NCBI GenBank assembly: GCA_009746045.1 | Contig: RPFO01000082.1 | Span: 2,256,506-2,320,505 of the forward strand | Direction of reading: 5' to 3' | DNA length: 64,000 nt | Origin: Mesostigma viride | Taxonomy: Eukaryota; Streptophyta; Mesostigmatophyceae; Mesostigmatales; Mesostigmataceae | Shown here: positions 31,801 through 42,654 of the stretch, piece after piece | Layout of the letters: the number at the start of each line of letters is the position of its first letter | Numbering within the stretch: position 1 is the first letter of the stretch | The notes under the pieces: generated by a model | What the model was told of the DNA's origin: nothing | What the model saw: the letters and a program-made list of their open reading frames with translations, nothing else | Databases searched by the model: none | Program-made: the position numbers and the translations under genes

Positions 31801-34800
31801 GCCCATCCAGGGGAACCCTGCCAACGCCACAGGCGTGTTTGCGCCCTTCTACGACAACTGGGTCGCTCCCGCGGGCACCGTCGACCCCGCAAACGGCATC
31901 CCTTCGTTGCCGGGCGCCTCAGGGACCAACCCGCTTGTCTCCATCCTCTCCACCACGGGGGGCTCGGAAGGCCCTAGCATGCGCATCTTCCCCGCGCCGG
32001 CCGCGAGCGACGAGACCTCGGCGTATGAGGACGCGCTCGCGTCGGTTCTGCACGCGCACCAGGGACCCACCTGCCGCTTCCTGGCAATCCAGCCCTTCCC
32101 CTTTGACTGGGACACGCCGGCGCTCGAGGTCCTCCAGCGCGTGCTGCCGGACGACAACCACACGCGACTTGTCTCCCTCCTGTGCACGCCATCCCAATAC
32201 CAGGCGTTTGCCTACCCAGACAGTCTCGCGGGGGGAAACCGCGTGGAGGCCTGCGTCGACTGGCAGGTAAGGGGTATACCATGAATATGTATAGTTTTGA
32301 ATGATAATCCGGCAGGTAAGGGGTATACCGTGCATATGTATAGGTTTGCATGATAATCCGGCAGAGCCCATTTTCGTAAGAACCAAAGGTTCGAAGAAAG
32401 GGCGAAGCCAATGTATTTGGAGAAGTGTGGAAGAGCGGACACGCTGAGACGATTTCCATTGGCGTCTACTGATTGGACGATGGATATTGGTGCAAACCTC
32501 CTGACTCTGCCGACAGGAGGATTCTACAAAAACAGGAGTAAGCATTTTGGGGAAAGCGCACGTCCAACTGTAACCCCTCCCTCCCTCCCTCCCTCCCTCC
32601 CTCCTCCCTCCCTCCCTCCCTCCCTCCCTCCCTCCCTCCCTCCCTCCCTCCCTCCCTCCCTCCCTCCCTCCTCCCTCCCTCCCTCCCTCCCTCCCTCCCT
32701 CCCTCCCTCCCTCCCTCCCTCCCTCCCTCCCTCCCTCCCTCCCTCCCTCCCTCCCTCCCTCCCTCCCTCCCTCCCTCCCTCCTCCCTCCCTCCCTCCCTC
32801 CCTCCCTCCCTCCCTCCCCCTCCCTCCCTCCCTCCCTCCCTCCCTCCCTCCCTCCCTCCCTCCCTCCCTCCTCCTCCCTCCCTCCCTCCCTCCCTCCCTC
32901 CTCCTCCCTCCCTCCCTCCCTCCCTCCCTCCTCCCTCCCTCCCTCCCTCCCTCCTCCCTCCCTCCCTCCCTCCCTCCCTCCCTCCCTCCCTCCTCCCTCC
33001 CTCCTCCTCCTCTCCCTCCTCCCTCCTCCTCCCTCCCTCCCTCCCTCCCTCCTCCCTCCTCCCTCCCTCCCTCCCTCCCTCCCTCCCTCCTCCTCCCTCC
33101 CTCCCTCCCTCCTCCCTCCCTCCCTCCCTCCCTCCCTCCCTCCCTCCCTCCCTCCTCCCTCCCTCCCTCCCTCCTCCCTCCCTCCCTCCCTCCCCTCCCT
33201 CCCTCCCTCCCTCCCTCCCTCCCTCCCTCCCTCCCTCCCTCCCTCCTCCCTCCTCCCTCCTCCCTCCCTCCCTCCCTCCCTCCTCCCTCCCTCCCTCCCT
33301 CCCTCCCTCCCTCCCTCCCTCCCTCCCTCCCTCCCTCCCTCCCTCCTCCCTCCCTCCCTCCCTCCCTCCCTCCCTCCTCCCTCCCTCCCTCCCTCCCTCC
33401 CTCCTCCTCCTCCCTCCCTCCTCCCTCCCTCCCTCCCTCCCTCCCTCCCTCCCTCCCTCCTCTCCCTCCCTCCCTCTCCCTCCTCCCTCCCCTCCCTCCC
33501 TCCCTCCCTCCCTCCCTCCTCCCTCCCTCCCCCTCTCCCTCCCTCCTCCCTCCCTCCTCCCTCCCTCCCTCCCTCCTCCCTCCTCCCTCCCTCCTCCCTC
33601 CTCCCTCCCTCCCTCCCTCCCTCCCTCCCTCCCTCCCTCCCTCCCTCCCTCCCTCCCTCCCTCCCTCTCCCTCCCTCCCTCCCTCCCTCCCTCCCTCCCT
33701 CCCTCCCTCCCCCCTCCCTCCCTCCCTCCCTCCCTCCTCCCTCCCTCCCTCCCTCCCTCCCTCCTCCTCCCTCCCTCCCTCCCTCCCTCCCTCCCTCCCT
33801 CCCTCCCTCCTCCCTCCCTCCTCCCTCCCTCCCTCCCTCCCCCTCCCTCCCTCCCTCCCTCCCTCCCTCCTCCCTCCCTCCCTCCCTCCCTCCCTCCCTC
33901 CCTCCCTCCCTCCCTCCCTCCCTCCCTCCCTCCCTCCCTCCCTCCCTCCCTCCCTCCCTCCCTCCCTCCCTCCCTCCCTCCCTCCGTCCATCCCTCCCTC
34001 CCTCCATCCATCCCTCCCTCCCTCCATCCATCCCTCCATCCCTCCATCCATCCATCCATCCATCCCTCCATCCATCCATCCATCCCTCCCTCCATCCATC
34101 CATCCATCCATCCATCCATCCATCCATCCATCCATCCATCCATCCATCCATCCATCCATCCATCCATCCATCCATCCATCCATCCATCCATCCATCCATC
34201 CATCCATCCATCCATCCATCCATCCATCCATCCATCCATCCATCCATCCATCCATCCATCCATCCATCCATCCATCCATCCATCCATCCATCCATCCATC
34301 CATCCATCCATCCATCCATCCATCCATCCATCCATCCATCCATCCATCCATCCATCCATCCATCCATCCATCCATCCATCCATCCATCCAAACAAATCAT
34401 GTGCGCATCTTCACAAGCAGTAGTGTTGGTGAAGCGTGAGGTGAATGTCTGCAGAGTCAGGCGTTTTCCGCCAACATCCTGTTTTTTTCGTACCATCTTG
34501 GCTGCAGAGTCTTCGCTAATTATAATTTCTTTTGTTTTTTTTAACGTTTTCAGGCGGAAAGTTTTCTAACAAGTCTTTACTTCAGTAAGCTACCAATGCG
34601 GGCGGTGTATGTTGGCGCGTGAGCATGCATCTACACCCCCAGCCCCACGTTTAAGATTCCCAGGTTTAAGATCTTGAGACCCTGGATTTTGAAATTTCAG
34701 GTTGAAGATCGCAGGGCTGGTTTTGGGCAAAAGATCTCTTAAAGTAGGTACGAATGGCAGGTCAGTGGTATGCAATATAGATTATGGACTTAGGTATACT

Positions 34801-35722
34801 GCATCAGGTTAAAGATCCTACCGCTCTCAACTTCAAAGGTCGTCAGCCCTGGATTTTATTTTAGGTTTATGGTCGTAGCCCTGGGTCCGCCGGACCCCAA
34901 TCTTAAGCGCGGGGGAGGGGGGGGTACTGCCCATGGTTATCTGGCGATGCCATTCATCAAACCACGATCAAATCACGGTGGCGCTGTTTTTCAAATACCT
35001 CGTGACGGCATCACTCAACAACCGACTGTGATGGCATCACCTGAACAACGTCTGGTGCCCGCATGACACCCCCTGCCCAAACGCCCCCTTGGTGCCCCAG
35101 GCGGACTTGGTGGCGTACATCGCCTACATGGGCGCAGTCCTGCACCAGCACACGCGCGAGCGACTATTTGACGGTGAGGTGCCCTCGCAGCGACTTATCA
35201 CCCGCAGCGCGCCTTTCCGCGACCGCGACCGCACCACCAACTGCAAGCTGTATGCGCGGGAACTGGCGCCCATCATGCGCACCGACCCGCCCCACTTCCC
35301 TGTGTGCGAGTATTCCCCTGGTTGCGGCAACGCCAGCAAACCTTGCTCCGGCCGCGGCGTGTGCCACTTCCCGACTTCCGAGGAGAACGCTAAGTCCCAT
35401 GTGGGTCTGCCCCCTGCCGTCGGCTGGTGCGCCTGCACTGGCGGCGCCAGGGGCACCCTGTGCGAGATCGAGGGGGACCAGGGGGACCGGCGCACGCTCC
35501 TGGTGGCGCTTCTGGCCACCGCCGGCTGCCTGCTCGGCCTCCTCACGCTCGTCCTCCTCTGGCTGTGCTGTCGCACCAAGGTTGGCGGGAGCACCAGCTT
35601 CCAGGGGCTGCCCCGCCGGAAGAGCAAGGTTTTCCAAGTGGGGTGGGGCGATCATGTCACGGTGGTGCTAGCAGATGTGAGTGGTTTGTTTTTGCGCGGC
35701 TGGACCGTGTAGTTAATGTATT

Positions 35723-35766
<44 letters not shown>

Positions 35767-38700
35767 CTTGTGATGGTGGCGTCTATGCATGTGAGTGCTT
35801 CTTTGTGTGTGTGCCTGTGACGATGTTGTTGGCGGGATATGAGTGGCATTGTTGCGTGCACGTGTGACAGCGGCTGGTGGTGCTTGCCTGTGGAGCTTGC
35901 GTGCTGGGGCCAGGGCTTGCCGTGTGGCGGCCGCTTTTGTCACGGCCTTCTTTTGTCAGAGGTACGTATGCTCATGTTTTGTACGCGGTATTTGCCACAA
36001 CGGTGTGCCTTGCCGCTAGTCCTTGTTGCCGGGTCTGCCATATCCTAGGTATGCCTTGTAGCCGGTGGCGATGCCATGCCGCGCCTCGTAGCTGCCTACA
36101 CGGCACACGCTAGCAGATAGCAGCTGCGCTCCGCCCTGATGGGATGCAATACCAGACGCATGCCGCCACGCAGCCCCAGAGCTTTTCGCAAAGGTTTGTT
36201 CAGTGGGGGTGATGGCTGGTCCAGGGACAGAAGGGAAGAGAAAACCTGTCTACAACTCCAGTGTCCCCCCCTGTCTTGTTAATGCCACAAAGGCCAGGGC
36301 GCATAGGCAAAGCCGATGCCACGACCGCCCTGAAAAGAGTAGCTACTACTACGTGGCAACAGGATGGGAAGGAGATAGTATTCCGCTGTGATTGAGATTT
36401 CACACAGTTAAGCACTGCAGCTGACTTGTCGCGGGCTCACGTTGTGCCTGGCTGGCATCCACTGTTTTCAACCCCATATTGCCATTGCCCTCTATGCTCT
36501 GCCCCCCCCACCGCCACCACCCCCCTGCAGGTGGAAGGTGCAGAGACGCTGTGGGAGTGGAACCCAGAGTCCATGCTGCAGGCGGTGCAGCTCTACCACA
36601 GGGTACGGGCGCAGCTGTAATGAAACGCTGGGAGTCTGTTCTGGGCTCGATACATGCAGTAGCTTGGTATGGGGGGATGGGGGAAGGGTGAGCGAGTCTT
36701 GAGCATCGTTACGAGCACGGGTCATCACCGTACTGTACAACAGCGTTCTGCACAACAGTATACTGTACAACTGGTGTGCCTTGCCATGGAAATGACAGGA
36801 AAACGGCGTGTCCATGACGCGTCCATGACAGGAGGCTACAGCAGGATGTCACCTTGTGCTCAACCAGCCTGTCTTGCAAAATCTCAGACCTGCGATTTTG
36901 CATCCCGCATGCACCCTGGATCTCCTTGTGCATCTTTGTTCCAAATTCCCAGGCACCCATCTCTGTCACCCGCTCGTTAGCCCATGTCACTCGTCCACAC
37001 CTTGTGCCTCCATCGAGCAATGTCTGGAGCTCAAGGCCTTAGAGGGACCTCCCTCACCCACCCTAACCTTCGGGATCCCCGTCCTCAGCTTGACTTCATG
37101 TCCACACGCCACGCCGAAACATCCCATCGCCCCCCCACTCCAAACCGCCTGATGACTGTATACCCACACATGCCATGCCACACCCTCCCGCCCCCCTCGC
37201 CCGGCCGCCAGGTGCTGCGCGTGCTGATGATCAACTACAACGGGTGCGAGGCCTTCTGCGACGCCGACGCGATGCAGTTTGTGTTCCCTGACGCGGGCGA
37301 CGCGCTCCACTTTGTGCTGCACGCGCAGGCGGGGCTGCTCGAGCCCGACAAGGTCCTCGGCCCGTCCAAGCCGGGTGGATCGCACCCACCGCTCCCCAAC
37401 GCGTGGCCCTACCGGCTGCTCTCTCACCCGCTCGGCCAGGAGGTGGTTGGCAGGGACGGCACGCTGCTGTACAGGGGGCTGCGCGTGCGCATGGGCGTGC
37501 ACACGGGCATCCCGGAGGAGCGGACGTTGCTGCCCAATGGCCGCACCGAGTGCAAGGGCCGCATGTTCGACGTGGCCAGGGTGATCCACAGCGCGCCCCA
37601 GGCGGGCGGCCAGGTGGTCATGTCCATAGACGCGTGGGCGGCGCTCGGGACGGCCTCTGTCCTGGGCGACACGCACCTCGTGATCCACTCGCTGGGCGAG
37701 CACCGGCTGGCGAGTGAGGTGCCCCCCTTGCAGCTCGTGGAGGTGCTCCCTCAGTCGCTGGCGGAGCGGTCGCCGTTCACGCCCATCAAGTCCCTGGAGC
37801 AGCTGTCCCCCTCGTTCTTCGACGCGCCCGCGGCCATGTCCCACGTGGAGGGCATCGCCCCCCGCGATCCGATCGCGATCGTGTTCACGTTCGTAGGCGG
37901 CATGAGCTCGCTGAAGAACAACCCGAGCCTGCTGCCCGCGACCGCTATCCTGAGCAAGTTTGTGCGCCGCACGCTGCACAAGCACCGCGGGTACGAATGC
38001 GAGGAGAAGGACGGCAACTTCCTGCTCGCGTTCGGCGACCCCCTGGAGGCCGCCGCGTTCAGCCAGGAGCTCCAGGTGGGCGCGATGGCGCTCCCGTGGT
38101 CCCAGGTATTGCTCGAGGAGGAGGCAGCCGCCGAGGTCCAAGCGCACCCTGTGTGGGACAACGTCGAGGGAATTGATGATGGCTCGGCCCATGCGGGCTT
38201 GTTCATATTCCGGTGAGCCTTTTATGTTGCTCTTGGGTGTTTAGATGGCGGGTAGCCAGTTTGTTCCTGTGCAAGGGGGGGTGCGGGGGGGGGGGAGTGC
38301 TCCTGGACATGCCTGGGTTGCTAAGGCAGTGAGGGGAGGGCGGCAAGGGGGGGAGGTCCTAGAAGCGCTCTTCTCGTCTCTCTTCTTCTTCACCTAGGCC
38401 CACATCTGCATGTCTGGGTCGGCAGTGGGTGGCAATGACTACCACGATCAAGGTTCTAGACTTGAAAGCCCTGCGGCCCCCCGTCCTTTGGTCGATGGGC
38501 GCGTCGGCATCGTGCCGTCATCCTCTGGGCCTCCATCTCCGTGCCACCCCCTGCAGAGGCCTGCTCGCCAAGCACCACAATGTGTGTCGATTTGGTGGCT
38601 CACGCAAGATTTTGTTGATCGTGGTGATGCCTGCTTCCCTCGTGCCACGTCCTCCCCCCCTCAGCGGCCTGCACATCCAACTCCCTCACTGTCGACATGA

Positions 38701-40639
38701 ATGTGAACGCTTCCTGACTTGCCTTCTCTTATATGCTTATCTCGACTGCCCCCTGCAGCGGCCTGCGCATCAAGATCGGCATCTACTGGGACGTGCCCAC
38801 GCGCTGCATGCCGCATGCGAGCACCGGGCGCGCCGCCTACTTTGGTCCCCTCATGAACCGCGCGGCACGCATCGCCTCCACCGCAGCCAACGGCCAGACG
38901 CTCTGCAACGCGGCGCTCTTGCAAGCGCTGCAGACGACAGACTACAACGAGGAGGGGTTGTTGTTCAAATCACTGGGTCACTTCTCGCTCAAGGTAAGCC
39001 GGGGAGCCTGTGCGTGCGGGTGTCCGTTGATGCCCCATGATTGGTTATTGATTGCCTAAACATGTTGTTCTTTCAAGCATAACTGAGACTCAATCCAGCT
39101 GCGATCCGCCTGTTTGCAGCTTTGTTTGAAGCACTTATGGGCCCAACGAAAATTTCCCAACGAAAATGTGTCACTATGTTCCTTTTTGCTTTGTCTGTTG
39201 CCCTTCGTTCGCGCTGCTGGCGGTGAAGCCCGCAGCTCCAGCGGGCTTCCAGGGCTGCCTTCCACCCCTGGGACCACCCTATCTGTGCCCCCGCACCTTC
39301 CCTAACCGCAACAACCATCCACCCGGCAAGCCTGACCACCTGCTTGTCACACGCATCTGCTCTCTGTTTGCCCTGCCCCCATTCCTTGTGCGTGTCCCCG
39401 CCACCTGCCCCTGCCAGGTGCCCTCCCGTCTTGGATACCTCAACATGAACCCCCCCATATGGGCTCCCATTCATGCCCCCCTCGCGACCCACCCCCTGAC
39501 GCGGGCCTCGTTTTCCGCGTTTTTCTTTTTCGTGCCCCCTGCGACCCCCCCCCCCCTCCCAGGGTCTCTCGGAGCAAATGGAACTTTTCCAGATCGCGTG
39601 CCCGCGCACGCAGGCGCGCTCGTTCCCGCCCACGCAGAGCTTCCGCCGACTCCCCACGGGCATCACCGCGATGGGCGACCTGCTCGCGCGCCGCGAGACG
39701 CAGGACCACGTAGACATCATCCCCGCGTGGATCCCGTCCGGCGTGCCCTCCTTCACCCGCAAATCGGACATGCAGAGCGACAGCGGGAGCGAGGGCGGCG
39801 GCCGGTTCGACCCCAGCGGGCTGCTCAAGCAGGCCTCGGGCAACCGTAGCACGCGCCAGAAGATGCTGGGGCCGCTCGACCCGGCCATATGGTGCGACAC
39901 GGGGAGCGGGCGGTATCTGAGCAGAGCCTCATCCGAGTGGCGGTCCAAGGGGGCGGTCGCGAAGCGAGAATCGTTGGGGATTGAGATCAAGGGCAACAAG
40001 CGAGCTCCCCGCCTCAGCCTGGACTCCCTGCTCCGCGTGCTCCCCGGCCGCCCGTTTGCAGTGTTCGAGACGACCATGGCCAAGAAGATATCGCTCCAGC
40101 CCCCAACCGACATCTCGGGCCACAGGGGCCCTGGGGGCGATGGGCGCGCGCCGGCGCCAACCCCCAATGGGGTGCTAAAGGGGGGCATTCGGCGGGAGCA
40201 GGGTGGGGACCCTGAGACCGGGGAAGGTACGCACCGGTCGGCGCCGCACTTGGGGGAGGACTCGTCGAGCAGGGGGAGGACGGAGCGGCGGGAGCTGCGC
40301 TGGGAGGTGGAGGAGTTTCCCGAAGCCGCAAATGGGGTTGGCACGATGGGGCCGGACGCGCTGGAGGAGGGGTATGACGGGTACGTGATCGGCAAGAGGA
40401 TGATGCAGGGGAGCGCGCAGCAGCAGATGGTGCCGTCAACGGGTGGAAGTTCGATGGTGCCGCTAGGTGGGGGAGAGCTCCAACTTCAGGACGCCTCCTT
40501 CCACGGGCCAGAAGGGGAGGTGACACTTCAAGCACACATGGCAGTCCCTGTGCAAGAGGAGGGATCCAGCCCGGGCAGGCAGTCGCACTCCAGGGAGGAG
40601 GAGCTGCCGGGGGTCCACCAAGGGGAATCCACAGTGTGA
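28851..40639 (+). CDS. Receptor-type class III nucleotide cyclase, spliced, 5' end incomplete
   Basis: Exons by splice sites and phase: 28851-29537, 30417-30643, 31360-32266, 35101-35676, 36531-36602, 37212-38212, 38759-38993, 39563-40639 (4,782 nt, open throughout, 1,593 residues). Residues 1 to about 600 resemble a sugar-binding periplasmic fold ([28 protein letters not shown]). About 676-730 is a Cys-rich EGF-like segment. One membrane helix spans about 739-764 ([20 protein letters not shown]). Cyclase half C1 starts near 793 with metal Asp 799 (VVLADVEG) and Asp 842 (CDADAM). C2 (IVFTFVGG...[11 protein letters not shown]) lacks both metal Asp but keeps the Asn and Arg of [11 protein letters not shown]. 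The two halves should form one active site, making cAMP or cGMP in the cytoplasm. The last exon encodes a long low-complexity tail. The first exon starts at a tentative acceptor; upstream exons were not found. Confidence 0.88.
32262..32364 (+). repeat. 49-bp tandem duplication of the exon 3 splice donor
   Basis: GGCAGGTAAGGGGTATACC, which spans the end of exon 3 (32266) and the donor, recurs 49 bp downstream at 32311, and GGCAG recurs once more at 32360. The first donor keeps the frame. Use of the second would add 49 nt and meet an in-frame stop at 32282-32284. Confidence 0.85.
32574..34390. repeat. 1.8-kb CCCT/CATC microsatellite in cyclase intron 3
   Basis: From 32574 to about 33985 the array is (CCCT)n with many 3-bp CCT units and a few CCCCT or CTCTCC slips. 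From 33985 to 34090 CCCT and CATC units alternate. From 34091 to 34389 it is pure (CATC)n. Long open frames on both strands (SLPP, GGRE, DGWM and SIHP repeats) follow from the period and are not genes. The minus strand is (GGGA)n and could form G-quadruplexes in the template strand of the cyclase gene. Confidence 0.97.
35724..35762. repeat. (TG)n microsatellite in cyclase intron 4
   Basis: An almost uninterrupted TG repeat lies about 50 bp downstream of the exon 4 donor. Confidence 0.9.
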
Positions 40640-41699
40640 GCACTGGCTGGCTTGTGTGCGTCTCGATGGCTGTACATATCTTAAATCTTTCGATGTAACT
40701 ATCTGCAGCTTCCTTGGCAGATCAGTTGGGATTAGTCTATGCGATTCGGGAATATCTCCCGTGCATGGGGCCGTGACCGTTTGCTCTATGCGTTTGCGCG
40801 CAGAGGATGTGCTGCCATGGGCGTGGGCATAAATTTGGGGGCACTTTAAAGCACTGCGTTCAGTGAGGCCTCTCGTATTGTTTGGGTATACCGTGCACTA
40901 AGGCACTGTTGCAGTACGATGAAACTGCATACGTGATCAATGAGGGACAGACCCACATGATTTAGCGGTATGGCCTTTCTCTTCTTCAAAGTAGCATCCT
41001 GCATATGTCCAGACCTGCCCATGGGGCTATGGGACATCCTGGTTCGAAGAAATAGATCTGCACTTTATGAAAATTCTCATTTGGTACAGAGACATTCCTA
41101 GCCCGAAGCTGCTGAAATCCCTCTACCATCTGGTAGAAGGGCTGCCAATGTATGATATAGATCCTGCTGTATATCTACTACTATAATCATTGTCTCACCG
41201 TGTAAGTGTGAGATGTGGCACAGGGTTTAATCTACAGCTTGGGGGGCATTCTCCCTCAACAAGCTTGTGGCCATTTTTCTGTGGCTACAGGTGCTGGTGT
41301 ACGCCAAGCCATTCTTTTTCATCCATCGTCTTTTTTTTTAGGTTTTCATGTGTGAGTATACAACTCACCAGTGTAAATTTGACGCTGTTTTGGCAAGTGT
41401 GTATTTTTGTTTTAAGTTAGACAACTATATTTTCCGATTGTGTGTGAGAGATGTAAGATAAGTACCTGCGTGTCATGCGCACGGGCATGCCACGGAGTAC
41501 AAATTATGCTAATCTCATTAGGAAAAAAAAAAAAAAAAGACGTAAGATGGGGAAGAAGTATCAGCTAATCCACAAATTAGGGTTCCACGCGGCGGTGTGT
41601 CAGTGTGCCCGCGGTGACAGAAATTAATGTACATGGCGCGTTGTGTGACCATGGCCACCAGTGGACCTTGATCATGTCTCCGCGAGACATCTTGGTAAA
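40640..41699. other. Cyclase 3' flank, no gene
   Basis: This holds the cyclase 3' UTR and intergenic DNA. A 16-base A tract (41523-41538) may be the tail of an old retroposed sequence. I see no supportable frame. Confidence 0.5.
40694..40698 (+). promoter_or_regulatory. Possible TGTAA polyadenylation signal
   Basis: TGTAA lies 55 bp after the cyclase stop codon. TGTAA is the usual polyadenylation signal in volvocine and related green algae. A second TGTAA occurs at about 41453. The motif is short and may occur by chance. Confidence 0.3.
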
Positions 41700-42541
41700 G
41701 ACCCCCGCTAGCTGCTCCTCACCTGACAGGCCATGGCGGACAAGATGCTGTTCCTCTTAAGCGCCCCGCAATAAGCTCGCAGGGCGACCCTACACGCTCG
41801 ACGGCGACTTGATGCTGGCGCATGCAGCAACAATATGACGACGGGAGCTCTGACCGACCTACCTCCAGCTCCGCCAATATGAAGCCGCGGGGAAGAAGCC
41901 GGTCTACTGGAAGGGATCGAGGTACCATCTACGTTGACCACAAGCCATGGCAGCCGACCCCAGCCTAGCTGACCCCAGCCTAGGGACCTTCAAGTATAGT
42001 AGTAATGGGGCGGACTTGCTTAAGCATCATACCACCTCCACCACCTCCACCATCGCGGTGCCCACAACTCAAGCAACAAGCCCTCGACCTTCGCGAGGAG
42101 GCCGAGCTCGACAAGCGCAGCCACAATGTCATCGTCAAGCACCCCGACCAGCCGGCAGGTGAGACCCCGACGAGCCTTCTCACGGCACTTAAGCGCGACA
42201 TTCTTGCCCCCATGCAACTCACTGGTGAGCTGGATGTATGTCGGCTGTCCGCCTCCCCCGCGCGCGGGGGAAGGCTGGCCCGGCACCTGTGCTTCTCACC
42301 TTTAAGTACATGGGGGACAAGCTGGCGTTCCTCAAATGCCGCAAGAAGCTCTCGGAGACTCGCTTCACGCTGGACAACGACTTGACCTTGGCCCAGCAAC
42401 AGCGGTGACGCGAGCTATGGCCGACCTACCTTCAGCTCCGGCAGCGCGCAGCTAGGGGGAAGCCGGTGTACTGGAGGGGGGCAGTCATCCACGTTGACCA
42501 CAAGCCCTGGCAGGCCCCTCCTGCCACCTCAGACTAGGGAA
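41700..42541 (+). pseudogene. Two joined ORF1-only element fragments
   Basis: The first piece (about 41728-41960) is a decayed ORF1 C-terminal domain (equivalents of the leucine/lysine helix, DLTLAQ and KPVYW..). The second (about 42000-42541) begins in the coiled coil (WADLLKHHTTSTTSTI equivalent), passes through the RRM (HNVIVKH, ARGKAGPAPVLLTFK) and DKLAFLKCRKKLSETRFTL, and ends with KPVYWRGAVIHVDHKPWQAP. Both have frameshifts. The second is followed by the shared 3' tail (GGAATATATACCAGTAGTG...) and a TTAA-type tract. No RT is attached. Confidence 0.8.
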
Positions 42542-42610
42542 TATATACCAGTAGTGTAGATTAGTCAGGCTTAGCCAAGCATGTGGCCCACGCCCATAAT
42601 GGCCCCCATG

Positions 42611-42654
42611 GATATGATTAATTAATTAATTAATTAAAATTAATTAATCATATA
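42611..42654. repeat. TTAATTAA tract with flanking ATATGATTAA palindrome
   Basis: The tract starts ATATGATTAATT and ends AATTAATCATAT, so it is nearly self-complementary. It marks the end of the ORF1 fragment and directly precedes the start codon of the next gene model. Confidence 0.75.

Noticed and set aside
31919-34496. Very long frames of [12 protein letters not shown] and DGWM repeats on both strands in cyclase intron 3
   Set aside because: They are produced by the tetranucleotide array, which is open in several frames. They lack any non-repeat domain and lie inside an intron.
36987-38192. 401-codon minus-strand frame
   Set aside because: It is antisense to cyclase exon 6. The sense strand has the cyclase motifs and splice sites.
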